NCBI GenBank assembly: GCA_038230255.1
Contig: JBBRNP010000002.1
Coordinates: forward strand, 186,001-250,000
Direction of reading: 5' to 3'
DNA from: AV40 sp038230255
GTDB taxonomy: Bacteria; Verrucomicrobiota; Verrucomicrobiia; Chthoniobacterales; UBA10450
Length of the DNA stretch: 64,000 nucleotides
Shown here piece after piece: positions 9,294 to 16,845 of this stretch. The first letter of the stretch is position 1. Every line of letters begins with the position of its first letter. The position numbers and the translations under genes were made by a program. The notes under the pieces are model-generated. The model searched no databases and was not told the DNA's origin. It saw only the letters and a program-made list of their open reading frames with translations.

Positions 9294-9837
9294 AGAAGAA
9301 TTTCCATATTTGCGATGCGACTCGGGTCAGCTCTTCGAGTTCGATCGCAATTGGTTGCACGCCGCCATCAATCGCGCCGCCGATCAGGCCGGTTATCCGA
9401 GTTGGTGGCTCACCGAGCACGTCACCGAGAGCATCGCGTTTTATTTACATCTCCGGAACGACGAGAACGTCGTCGCCTTCAAACAGCTTCAGGAGACAGT
9501 GCAATACGTCCTGAAAGCGATCGGCTACAAGGAAATCATTCCCTACTTTGCGCCCGCGCCACCGCCGATTTCGATCTCATTGGTCGATATCGCGCATCAA
9601 GCTGGCAGCGGTTATGAGCTCGCGTTTTTCGATCTGCTCGAGAAACGTCTGAATTCGTTGATCGAGACCGGCGTGGACAATTTGCAACTTTGTTCGTTGC
9701 AGCCGTGCGTGAAACATCTGCGCTGCACCCGAGTCTGGACCCGCGCCTGCGATTGCTTACGGGAAGAAATTGTCTGCTTCATTCGGGAACGGCTGACAAC
9801 GACCACCAGCGAGCGCCTGAAATGCTCGTTGAAGTGA
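9280..9837 (+). CDS. unknown protein coupled to nrdR, possibly a divergent ATP-cone
   Basis: A 185-residue protein that starts inside nrdR. No family is recognised with certainty. The first 100 residues read like a degenerate ATP-cone: FEFDRNWLHAAINRAA, then VTESIAFYL, then FKQLQETVQYVLKAIGY, matching the spacing of the domain in NrdR just upstream (inference by eye). The C-terminal half has a cysteine-rich stretch with Cys in LQLCSLQPCVKHLRC and RACDCLREEIVC, possibly metal-binding. There is no signal peptide. It may modulate NrdR or sense nucleotides, but nothing visible proves this. Confidence 0.75.
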   Translation: MVAFKEEFPYLRCDSGQLFEFDRNWLHAAINRAADQAGYPSWWLTEHVTESIAFYLHLRNDENVVAFKQLQETVQYVLKAIGYKEIIPYFAPAPPPISISLVDIAHQAGSGYELAFFDLLEKRLNSLIETGVDNLQLCSLQPCVKHLRCTRVWTRACDCLREEIVCFIRERLTTTTSERLKCSLK

Positions 9838-9859
9838 TTCCTCAGTCCGACAATTGGCC

Positions 9860-10198
9860 ATGACGATCTTCGAAAAAATTATCGCGCGCGAAATTCCGGC
9901 GAAAATCGTTTGGGAAGACGACGACGCAATCGCTTTCCACGACGTCAATCCGCAGGCGCCGGTCCATGTGCTGATCGTCCCGAAAAAAGCGATCCCGCGT
10001 TTGGCGGCCGCGAGCGAATCCGAGCGCGCGATTCTCGGAAAATTGTTGCTCGTCGCCGGTGACCTCGCGAAAAAGCTCGGCGTCGAGCAATCAGGCTACC
10101 GAGTTGTGATCAATAGCGGACCGGACGCAGGGGAAAGCGTTCCGCATCTTCACGTTCATTTGTTAGGCAAACGCGCGCTCGCCTGGCCGCCCGGCTAG
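9860..10198 (+). CDS. HIT family nucleotide-binding protein
   Basis: A 112-residue HINT-like protein (ATG 9860; an in-frame TTG lies six bases earlier). It begins IFEKIIAREIPAKIVWED and carries the histidine triad HLHVHLLG near residue 100, the site of AMP-lysine and dinucleotide phosphoramidate hydrolysis. The protein is cytoplasmic. It precedes the PLP enzyme gene by 39 bases and may be cotranscribed with the genes from nrdR on. Confidence 0.94.
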   Translation: MTIFEKIIAREIPAKIVWEDDDAIAFHDVNPQAPVHVLIVPKKAIPRLAAASESERAILGKLLLVAGDLAKKLGVEQSGYRVVINSGPDAGESVPHLHVHLLGKRALAWPPG

Positions 10199-10237
10199 CT
10201 CCGAGGCGGAGTGGCCATTGGCGCTGCCATCGATCAA

Positions 10238-11206
10238 ATGAGAACTGCTCCTGATCCCGTCCGGCCGATCAAGCTGGACGAAATTAAAGAAGCACGCGAG
10301 CGCATCGCGAAAACAATTGTGCGCACGCCGCTTATTCGCTTGGAACTCGGCCCGGATTTTCCCGATGTCCGATTGAAGCTGGAGAATCTTCAGCCAATCA
10401 ATGCTTATAAGTTGCGCGGCGCTGCCAACGCCGTTGCGATGCTCCCTGACTCAGATCGGAAGCGCGGTGTCTGGACGATCAGCGCGGGCAATGCAGGGCA
10501 GGGGGTAGCTTACGCCGCGCGCCAAGCCGGCGTTCCTTGCACCGTTGTGGCGATCGAAACGGCCCCTGAATCGAAACTCGAGCGGATGCGCGCACTCGGT
10601 GCAAAATTAATTCTGGTCTCGTACGACGCAGCTTGGAAAGCGCTCGATGATCGCGCATTCCCCGGGGCCGACGGAACTTTTGTTCATCCTTTCGACGATA
10701 ACAATTTCATCGCCGGACATGGAACGATGGGCCTTGAAATATTGGAAGACGCGCCGGACACGAAAGCGATCATTGCCAGCATCGGCGGCGGCGGATTAAT
10801 CACCGGAGTAGCGAGCGCGATCAAAGCGATCAAGCCGGAGATAAAAATTTTCGGCGCCGAACCGGAAACCGCTGCACCTGCAGCGTTGTCGTTCGAAAAA
10901 GGTTCGCCGCAGGTTTTCAAAAACTGGAAGGCGTCGTTCGTCGATGGCGCCGGCGGCCAGAGCATGTTTCCGCGAATGTGGGAACGAATGAAGCCGCTAG
11001 TGGACGACTACATCGTTGTCACGTTGGAGGAGACGAAAAAAGCGATGCGATTAATGGCTGAAAAAGCGCGAATCATTTCAGAAGGCGCAGGCGCGTTGCC
11101 ATTGGCCGCGGCGCTGACGGGAAAAGCGGGCAAGGGCCCTATCGTTGCCATCGTTTCGGGTGGCAACATCGACATGAAGAAATTCTTCGAACTGATCGCA
11201 TCGTAA
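10238..11206 (+). CDS. PLP-dependent threonine/serine dehydratase-like enzyme
   Basis: A fold-type II PLP enzyme of about 322 residues (ATG 10238; GTG 10211 is in frame). The PLP lysine is in NAYKLRGAANA (canonical S-F-K-x-R-G-A), the phosphate-binding glycines are in ASIGGGGLITG, and an SGGNID motif ends the domain. It lacks a C-terminal ACT regulatory domain, so it resembles catabolic threonine dehydratase or serine racemase rather than biosynthetic IlvA. The first motif residue is Ala instead of Ser, and the following Phe is Tyr. The exact substrate is uncertain. Confidence 0.85.
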   Translation: MRTAPDPVRPIKLDEIKEARERIAKTIVRTPLIRLELGPDFPDVRLKLENLQPINAYKLRGAANAVAMLPDSDRKRGVWTISAGNAGQGVAYAARQAGVPCTVVAIETAPESKLERMRALGAKLILVSYDAAWKALDDRAFPGADGTFVHPFDDNNFIAGHGTMGLEILEDAPDTKAIIASIGGGGLITGVASAIKAIKPEIKIFGAEPETAAPAALSFEKGSPQVFKNWKASFVDGAGGQSMFPRMWERMKPLVDDYIVVTLEETKKAMRLMAEKARIISEGAGALPLAAALTGKAGKGPIVAIVSGGNIDMKKFFELIAS

Positions 11207-11208
11207 GC

Positions 11209-11269
11209 TTGGAGGGCGCCGCGCCGTCGGCGCTTAGAATTTGGGACACGACGGCGCGTGTCCCTCCAA
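11209..11269. repeat. 61-bp Y-shaped palindromic element, family C
   Basis: Perfect 8-bp terminal inverted repeats TTGGAGGG / CCCTCCAA enclose GCGCCG-CGCCGT-CGGCGC (6-bp stem) and GGACACG-ACGGCG-CGTGTCC (7-bp stem). It fills the whole gap between the convergent PLP-enzyme gene and the membrane-protein gene and may serve as their bidirectional terminator. Confidence 0.85.
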
Positions 11270-11614
11270 TCAGTGGGCTTGCATCATGTCGCGGCATCCA
11301 GCGATGTTGCCGAGAAGCAAGACCACGAGAGCGGCGTAGAGAATGACCGTTCGCACCGTTGTCTTCGAACGGAAGTAGAAAAAGCCGTGGACGAGATAGA
11401 CGGCGTAGCACCCAATAAGCACTGCCCACCCGCCGGCGTTTGCCGTGTGACGATCGATGACGGCAATAAGACCAAGCGGAAACATCCAAGCCAGCGGCCA
11501 AAGACCCGGCGCGGTTAAAAGTAACGCGACAATCCAGATCGCAACGTAGGCGATAATCTTGTAGCTGAGTCGGACCGGGCTTTTTGCAAACTCGTCCGCG
11601 TCCGGTTCGGCCAT
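11270..11614 (-). CDS. small integral membrane protein, unknown
   Basis: A 114-residue protein with about four hydrophobic helices (roughly residues 20-38, 42-58, 64-82, 88-106) and a short hydrophilic N-terminus. No known family is recognised. Its ATG follows the stop of the L,D-transpeptidase gene with no gap, so the two are surely cotranscribed. A role linked to the cell envelope is only an inference from that pairing. Confidence 0.7.
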   Translation of the reverse strand: MAEPDADEFAKSPVRLSYKIIAYVAIWIVALLLTAPGLWPLAWMFPLGLIAVIDRHTANAGGWAVLIGCYAVYLVHGFFYFRSKTTVRTVILYAALVVLLLGNIAGCRDMMQAH

Positions 11615-12196
11615 TTATTCCGTCACCGTCATCGGGGTACCGACGGGGGCGTTGTTATAGAAACGTGCCGCCATTCCTTCCGGCACACGAATGCAACCGT
11701 GCGATGCCGCAAATGGCGGCACGTAGCCCTGGTGCATGGCGTAACCGCCGTTGAAATGCATGCAATATGGCATCTTCGCCGGGTCGAAATGCGTCCCGCG
11801 CGGTTTAGGATCTTTTCGAACGTCGATGTTTTGGACCACAATGTTGCCCGCGCTGTCGATGTAATCGCCGAACTCGCTCGAGAAATGGTTCTTGTCTTTG
11901 GAGACGATGGAATAATGCCCGGGCGGGGTCGAAAAACCCTTCTTGCCGGTGGAAACGCCCGACTCACCGACCAAACGTTTGCCCTTATAAAAATAAGCTT
12001 TCTGCTCGCTAATATGAACCACGATCTTCGGATCGCCATTCGCGCCAGAGTCATCCCACCAACCGGGCATTGGAGGAGGCGTCGGCAGGACTGCGGCTGC
12101 GGCCTGCTGGATTTGCTGGGGCATTTCCTCGCAACTGCAAAGTAAAACCGCAAGCGCTCCCACCAGCGCGAATTGAATGATCAAACCCCGTTTCAT
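11615..12196 (-). CDS. L,D-transpeptidase (YkuD domain), exported
   Basis: A 193-residue exported protein starting MKRGLIIQFALVGALAVLL with a Cys right after the hydrophobic stretch, so it is probably a lipoprotein. An in-frame ATG at 12301 would add a charged leader before the signal, so 12196 is preferred. The YkuD domain spans about residues 60-190, with the catalytic signature HFNGGYAMHQG and SHGCIRVPEG (Cys nucleophile in HGC). Such enzymes make 3-3 peptidoglycan cross-links or attach proteins to peptidoglycan in the periplasm. Confidence 0.92.
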   Translation of the reverse strand: MKRGLIIQFALVGALAVLLCSCEEMPQQIQQAAAAVLPTPPPMPGWWDDSGANGDPKIVVHISEQKAYFYKGKRLVGESGVSTGKKGFSTPPGHYSIVSKDKNHFSSEFGDYIDSAGNIVVQNIDVRKDPKPRGTHFDPAKMPYCMHFNGGYAMHQGYVPPFAASHGCIRVPEGMAARFYNNAPVGTPMTVTE

Positions 12197-12318
12197 AAAG
12201 TGACGGATATTAACGCGCAGTTCGTTAGGTGATTCAATGGTAAACATCGACATCTTTTGGTGCGGCCGGTTGTCTCGGCCTTGGTTGACGGTGTGCAGCA
12301 AGGGAAATACGCTCGTTT

Positions 12319-12912
12319 ATGGCCACGCTCACCAAGCCTCCATCCTCATCTCCCAAAGAACGCACCCCGGCCTCCGTTCAGCCGCCGATTAATTTGGAAA
12401 AGTGGATCGAAGAGAACCGCGATAAATTCAAACCGCCGGTAAGTAACCGTTATCTCTACGACGGGCGCGATTTTTTTGTGATGGTGATCAAGGGTCCCAA
12501 CGCCCGGAACGACTTCCATCTGGTCGATTCCGAAGAGTATTTCTATCAGCTCAAAGGCGACATCAAAGTGCGCCTCCGGGAAGGCGACCGCATCGTCGAT
12601 CACCTCGTCCGCGAAGGGGAGACCTTTTTTATTCCGCCCAATGTTCCCCACGCGCCGGTGCGCCCGCCGGACACGATCGGCGTGGTGGTCGAGCGACGCC
12701 GTCCGCCCGGAGAACATGAGCACGTCATCTTCTATTGCGAAAATTGCGGGGCGCTGGTCGAAGATATCGATTTCGATTGCGGCGACATTGTTGAACATTT
12801 CAGCAAGGCCATGCTCGATTTCTGGAACGACGACGCCCGTCGCACCTGCAAAAAATGCGGCACCAAAGTTCCGCAGCCGCAGCCGGTGAAGCCATTCGGC
12901 AGTGACGTGTGA
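12319..12912 (+). CDS. nbaC: 3-hydroxyanthranilate 3,4-dioxygenase
   Basis: A 197-residue cupin that opens the ring of 3-hydroxyanthranilate to 2-amino-3-carboxymuconate semialdehyde. Fe(II) ligands are visible as His67, Glu73 (NDFHLVDSEEYFYQ) and His111 (NVPHAPVRPP). The C-terminal rubredoxin-like site typical of bacterial and fungal forms is Cys140/143 and Cys177/180. The N-terminal 20 residues are Pro/Ser-rich. ACMS decarboxylase, the next step of the pathway, follows. The last codons and stop lie in a GTGAC-rich repeat. Confidence 0.96.
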   Translation: MATLTKPPSSSPKERTPASVQPPINLEKWIEENRDKFKPPVSNRYLYDGRDFFVMVIKGPNARNDFHLVDSEEYFYQLKGDIKVRLREGDRIVDHLVREGETFFIPPNVPHAPVRPPDTIGVVVERRRPPGEHEHVIFYCENCGALVEDIDFDCGDIVEHFSKAMLDFWNDDARRTCKKCGTKVPQPQPVKPFGSDV

Positions 12913-12977
12913 CGAGTGACGTGTTTTCGCTAGCGCGTTTCACTCTTTCTTGTCACATGTCACTCGTCACCCGTCAC
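12902..12977. repeat. GTGAC-rich inverted arms upstream of ACMS decarboxylase
   Basis: Left arm 12902-12923 has three GTGAC units spaced 6-9 bases apart; right arm 12953-12977 has the complementary GTCAC units. They can pair across a 29-base spacer. The left arm supplies the last codons and stop of the dioxygenase gene; the right arm ends 5 bases before the preferred start of the decarboxylase. A related structure lies at 14020-14105. Confidence 0.75.
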
Positions 12978-12982
12978 TTTCC

Positions 12983-14023
12983 TTGAAGATCGACATCCAC
13001 ACTCACATCCTGCCCCGGGAGTGGCCGGACCTGGACAAGAAGTTCGGTTACCCGGGATTCGTCAGGCTGGAGCACTGTGACAAATGCAGTGCGCGGATGA
13101 TGATCGGCGACCGCGTTTTTCGCGAGATTAAGGACAACGTTTGGGAGCCGAAGCGGCGCATCGAAGAGATGGACCGCGTCGGGGTTTCGATGCAAGTCCT
13201 CTCAACCGTCCCGGTGATGTTTAGTTACTGGGCAAAACCGCGCGATGCTCTCGAACTTTGTCGAATTCTAAACGACCACATCGCCGAAGTCGGGCGCGCA
13301 AATCCGAAGCGGTTTGCCGGTCTCGGAACGATTCCGTTGCAAGATGTCGATCTTGCCGCGCAGGAACTCACGCGCTGTGTGCGCGATCTTGGTTTGCACG
13401 GAGTCGAGATTGGGACGCATATCGATCCAAACGAGCACTGCCACGGCCCCGATTGCCGCAACCTCGATCATCCGTCGCTCGACGTCGTCTGGAAGACGGC
13501 GCAGGATTTGAACGCCGCAATTTTTGTTCATCCCTGGGACATGATGGGCAAGGAACGAATGCCGAAATACTGGCTGCCGTGGCTCGTCGGCATGCCGGCC
13601 GAAACGTCGCTCGCAGTTTGCTCGATGATTTTCGGTGGAGTTTTTGAGCGGTTCCCAAAACTCCGCGTCGCCTTCGCGCATGGTGGAGGAGCGTTTCCTG
13701 GAACGATTGGCCGAATCGAGCATGGATTTCACGTCCGGCCAGACCTCGTTGCGATCGATAACGAAACTGAACCGCGAAAATATTTGGCGAATGATAAAAC
13801 GCCCGCCCGCTTCTACGTCGATTCGCTGGTTCACGACGCCGACGCGCTCAACTTATTGCTGAAACTGTTCGGCGCAGAACGCGTCGCCTTAGGCACTGAT
13901 TATCCATTCCCCCTCGGCGAAGCGGAGCCCGGCAAACTGATCGAATCGCTGAAGGAGCTTTCTGCGAAAGATAAAACGCAGCTTCTCTCCGGCACTGCCC
14001 GCGAATTCTTAGCACTGAAGTGA
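12983..14023 (+). CDS. nbaD: 2-amino-3-carboxymuconate-6-semialdehyde decarboxylase (ACMSD)
   Basis: An amidohydrolase-superfamily decarboxylase of about 346 residues, the step after 3-hydroxyanthranilate dioxygenase. Zinc ligands are visible as HTH in KIDIHTHILP at the N-terminus, His in IFVHPWDMMG, the AFAHGGGAFPG His, and Asp in LGTDYPFPLGE. The frame is open to a TTG at 12950, but the extra 11 residues are encoded by repeat DNA and precede the conserved KIDIHTH start. TTG 12983 is therefore preferred; no ATG is available there. Confidence 0.93.
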   Translation: MKIDIHTHILPREWPDLDKKFGYPGFVRLEHCDKCSARMMIGDRVFREIKDNVWEPKRRIEEMDRVGVSMQVLSTVPVMFSYWAKPRDALELCRILNDHIAEVGRANPKRFAGLGTIPLQDVDLAAQELTRCVRDLGLHGVEIGTHIDPNEHCHGPDCRNLDHPSLDVVWKTAQDLNAAIFVHPWDMMGKERMPKYWLPWLVGMPAETSLAVCSMIFGGVFERFPKLRVAFAHGGGAFPGTIGRIEHGFHVRPDLVAIDNETEPRKYLANDKTPARFYVDSLVHDADALNLLLKLFGAERVALGTDYPFPLGEAEPGKLIESLKELSAKDKTQLLSGTAREFLALK

Positions 14024-14105
14024 CATGTGACATGTGACGCGTGACAAGAAGAATAACGATGCGGACCAATGGCAGCTTGTCACTGGTCACGCGTCACTGG
14101 TCACA
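14020..14105. repeat. GTGAC-rich inverted arms between the ACMSD and TDO genes
   Basis: Left arm 14020-14046 (tandem GTGAC units, ending GTGACAAG) and right arm 14075-14105 (CTTGTCAC, then further GTCAC units) form a long imperfect hairpin. The left arm contains the ACMSD stop (TGA 14021-14023) and the right arm the stop of the convergent tryptophan dioxygenase gene. It may act as a two-way terminator. Confidence 0.75.
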
Positions 14106-14886
14106 TCTGATGTCGAATTGCCCAGAGATCGTGGAAGATTGGTCTGAAGAGCGACTCTTTTAAGAACGGAACGCCGGGCGATCCGCCCGTGCCATGTTTC
14201 GCGCCGATCGTGCGCTCGACCAATTTGATGTGGCGATAACGCCATTCCTGCAATCCCTCGTCGAAGTCGGTCATCAGCTCGAAGAGAATCGAAACTTCCG
14301 GCGAAGATTTATAGAGCTTTAGAATTTCCTGTTGCACCTGCTCGTTCGGTCCGTTCGGCTGCGAAAGGTCACGGTTTTTCAATTCTGCCGGGATCTTGGC
14401 GCCGCGCTCTTCCAAAAAATCATAGAAATGATCGATCACCGTTCGTTCCTTGAGCCGCGCCTGGAGCCGATCCGCGCCCGGGAAATCCGGCTTCACGTGC
14501 GCGAGCGCAGACGCGCGCTTGTATCCGAGCAGAAATTCCAGTTCACGGAACTGGACTGATTGAAAACCGGACGCGGTCTCAAGCCGGTCGCGGAAGCTCG
14601 AGAACGAAGATGGCGTCATCGTTTCAAGAATGTCGATCTGACCCACGAGTGTTTTCATGATCGTGCGTGTGCGCTTGAACGAATGGATCGCGCCGAAAAG
14701 ATCGCCTGCGGAAAAATCCTTTTTTATTTTCTCGAACTCATGGAGCAGCTGCTTGAACCAAAGCTCGTAGGTCTGATGAATGATGATGAACAACATTTCA
14801 TCGTGCTCATGGGGAGTTGACCGCGGATTCTGGAGGGTGAGCAGCTGTTCGAGGTCTAAATAATTCGCGTAAGTCAGCGGCGGCAT
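14101..14886 (-). CDS. kynA: tryptophan 2,3-dioxygenase
   Basis: A heme enzyme that cleaves L-tryptophan to N-formylkynurenine, the entry step of the route. It has about 261 residues from ATG 14886 (a GTG at 14901 would add five). Family hallmarks are HDEMLFIIIHQTYELWFKQ with the distal His, ETASGFQSVQFRELE, and the substrate loop HGTGGSPGVPFLK near the C-terminus. The axial heme His is in EWRYRHIKLVERTIG. Its length is typical. It is transcribed in the same direction as the DUF5069, Rieske and kynurenine monooxygenase genes upstream. Confidence 0.97.
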   Translation of the reverse strand: MPPLTYANYLDLEQLLTLQNPRSTPHEHDEMLFIIIHQTYELWFKQLLHEFEKIKKDFSAGDLFGAIHSFKRTRTIMKTLVGQIDILETMTPSSFSSFRDRLETASGFQSVQFRELEFLLGYKRASALAHVKPDFPGADRLQARLKERTVIDHFYDFLEERGAKIPAELKNRDLSQPNGPNEQVQQEILKLYKSSPEVSILFELMTDFDEGLQEWRYRHIKLVERTIGAKHGTGGSPGVPFLKESLFRPIFHDLWAIRHQM

Positions 14887-14922
14887 GCCGCAGCATCCCA
14901 CGCGAAATAGGCGTCAGTCAAA

Positions 14923-15008
14923 GGTGGATCGAGCAGTCCCTTGCTCGATGGTAATGGCGGCGCAGCCGCTAAAATTTTAGCATCGCCCGACGGAGCGTCC
15001 GATCCACC
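14923..15008. repeat. 86-bp palindromic element, family A copy 1
   Basis: Perfect 9-bp terminal inverted repeats GGTGGATCG / CGATCCACC. Internal hairpins are CGAGCA-GTCCCT-TGCTCG, a GGCGGC-GCA-GCCGC stem and a third imperfect one near the right arm. Full copies recur at 24349-24438 (reverse orientation) and 45590-45677. It lies in the leader of the tryptophan dioxygenase gene. Confidence 0.88.
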
Positions 15009-15029
15009 ATCTCGTCGCCGGTAACAACC

Positions 15030-15048
15030 GCCAGTCCGGCTCGGACTA
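15030..15048. repeat. short palindrome GTCCGAGCCGGACTGGC, copy 2
   Basis: Reverse-orientation copy of the sequence at 3544. It overlaps the stop codon (15046-15048) of the DUF5069 gene, which is transcribed leftward, so again it sits at the 3' end of a gene. Confidence 0.7.
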
Positions 15049-15489
15049 CTTCAAAACCGCCTGATGAAATCCGTGCCAATCGTCGAGATTGTTTAGATTC
15101 ACCGCGTCTTTGAACGCGGACGCGTCATCGGCAAGGCCGCAGTTTCCCAGGATTTCTTTGCGCGTTTCGTCGTCATGATTGTAGCCGCGCACCGCCGCGT
15201 TGTGTTTCTCGATCGATTGTCGATCTAACGACTTCGCGTTTTTCTTCACCCAGGCCTCGAACTGCGGGTAGGTCGGCTTGTTCTGCTTAATGAAGTCTTT
15301 CACCGCCTGTTCATCGAGCCCGAGCGCAGCGCAAGTCATCGCATCGTAGCCTCGGCCGATGCCGGGATAGCCGGCAGCGAGTTTGCCTTGCTCTTCGAGT
15401 GAAACTTTCTGCCACATCCGCGGAAGATGCAGAACGCCGAGCGGACCGGCCGTGCCGGAACTGATCATTGGAACGTATGTAGTGCTCAT
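15046..15489 (-). CDS. DUF5069 domain protein
   Basis: A 147-residue soluble protein. The pattern GVLHLPRMWQKVSL near the N-terminus, then a Tyr/Gly stretch GYPGIGRGYDAMTCAALGLD and a FEAWVKKNAK segment, agrees with DUF5069, a family common in Verrucomicrobiota and Planctomycetota with no assigned reaction. It lies between the Rieske oxygenase and tryptophan dioxygenase genes on the same strand, so a role in tryptophan degradation is plausible but unproven. Confidence 0.75.
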   Translation of the reverse strand: MSTTYVPMISSGTAGPLGVLHLPRMWQKVSLEEQGKLAAGYPGIGRGYDAMTCAALGLDEQAVKDFIKQNKPTYPQFEAWVKKNAKSLDRQSIEKHNAAVRGYNHDDETRKEILGNCGLADDASAFKDAVNLNNLDDWHGFHQAVLK

Positions 15490-15575
15490 AAGGAGTTAGA
15501 AGTTGGCAGATAGTAGATAGGTGCTCAAGAGGGTAAGGCCCTCAATGGCAGTTTCCAGCTCCGATCTCCCAGCTC

Positions 15576-16829
15576 CTAGCTGCCAGCTTTGCGCTCGAGA
15601 GAGCGCAAATAGTAGCGATCCCACGCGGCCGGGATTGATTCGCGGGAACTGTACGGTCCCGGTTGATACACTCGCGACGGGATCCCTTGCTGGCTCAGTT
15701 CGCACACGTGCCAATCCTGTTTGTTCGTCATGTCCCAGAACTCGATCGCGTCCTCCGGCTTGAAATCTTTGCGCGCGAACGCGTCCGGATGGAAGAACCA
15801 ATCGCACACGATCAACGTCCGTTCCGGCGACTGCGGCCAAAGCTGATGCACCATCACGTATTCCGGATGCATCGAGAGAAGCATGTTCGGAAAAATCGAG
15901 TAGTACCAGACTCGATTTTTCTCTTCCTCTTCCGCTTTGTCTTTGTCTGCTATCGCCAACGCGCAAGCGTTGCCACTCATGGTCAAGCTCTTGCCTTGAT
16001 TGATCTTCATGAACCCGCCGAGGAACGGTCCTTCGGCTAAATCGTTCTCCGCCGAATCGTAGGGCGAAACTTTGGAAAGCATCGGATGCACGCCCGGGCA
16101 GTGATAACACTCCGAATAATTCTCGAACATCAACTTCCAATTGGCGCGCACGTCGTACTCGATCCGTTTCGCCGGGCGCAAGATCGACATGTTCCAGTGC
16201 GAAAATTTCCCCTTCAACGGCGCGAACCATCGCTCCAAGCTGTAGCCGCCTCGCTCTGCCTGCCGCGCCGTAGCTTCTGAGCGAAGGCGGGTCGAGGCGT
16301 CCCCTTCTGAATAATAGCCGTCCCGCTTCGGGACGAGGTTCACAAAAATGAATCCTTCCCACAACGCCAGGTTCACCGGGCGCAATGAATAGTCCGCCTT
16401 ATCGAACCCTGGCACCTCATCCATGTGCGGGGCTCCGATCAACCGGCCATCGAGGCCGTAAGTCCACGCATGATACGGACACTGAATCGCCGAGGCGTGC
16501 CCGCACGCATCCTCTTTCAAACGCGTGCCCCGATGGCGGCACACATTATAGAATCCTCTGACCTGTGACTTCTGATCTCTAGTCACAATCACGCTTTCGC
16601 CCGCGATGGTGGCCAGGAAAAAGTCTCCGGACTTTTCCAGTTGGCTCTGATGCCCGACCAACAACCATTGCTTCGAGAAAATCTTTTCCTGCTCGGCCGC
16701 GTAAATGTCCGGCGAAACAAAATATTCTTGCGGCAATGTTTTCGCGCCGGCCGCGAGAGTCTCGGTCGCTTTACGAAGGGCAGCTGTTGGCTCTGCTCGC
16801 GTCCCCGTCTGCATGTTAGAATGCTCCAT
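15576..16829 (-). CDS. Rieske non-heme iron oxygenase, alpha subunit type
   Basis: A 417-residue ring-hydroxylating oxygenase. The Rieske [2Fe-2S] site is CRHRGTRLKE..CPYHAWTYG (about residues 97-124). The mononuclear iron motif is ENYSECYHCPGVHP with two His near 245-250, and the third ligand should be an Asp near 370 (IEFWDMTNKQDW). It lies 16 bases behind kynurenine 3-monooxygenase, so cotranscription is likely. No reductase or beta subunit is nearby. The substrate is unknown, perhaps an indole or kynurenine derivative (inference from context only). A repeat-derived stretch at about residues 180-193 is noted separately. Start is ATG 16829 or the second ATG at 16814. Confidence 0.88.
   Translation of the reverse strand: MEHSNMQTGTRAEPTAALRKATETLAAGAKTLPQEYFVSPDIYAAEQEKIFSKQWLLVGHQSQLEKSGDFFLATIAGESVIVTRDQKSQVRGFYNVCRHRGTRLKEDACGHASAIQCPYHAWTYGLDGRLIGAPHMDEVPGFDKADYSLRPVNLALWEGFIFVNLVPKRDGYYSEGDASTRLRSEATARQAERGGYSLERWFAPLKGKFSHWNMSILRPAKRIEYDVRANWKLMFENYSECYHCPGVHPMLSKVSPYDSAENDLAEGPFLGGFMKINQGKSLTMSGNACALAIADKDKAEEEEKNRVWYYSIFPNMLLSMHPEYVMVHQLWPQSPERTLIVCDWFFHPDAFARKDFKPEDAIEFWDMTNKQDWHVCELSQQGIPSRVYQPGPYSSRESIPAAWDRYYLRSLERKAGS
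16257..16291. repeat. 35-bp dispersed repeat inside the Rieske gene
   Basis: The sequence TGCCTGCCGCGCCGTAGC...GCGAAGGCGGG is nearly identical to 17760-17791 inside kmo. Here it encodes part of a linker that interrupts the conserved Rieske-oxygenase sequence without breaking the frame. Confidence 0.75.
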
Positions 16830-16845
16830 CCGCGGCGCGTGCCCA

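Noticed and set aside
12950..12982. Longer N-terminus of ACMSD from TTG 12950
   Set aside because: The added residues are encoded by GTCAC repeat DNA and precede the conserved KIDIHTH start of the family.
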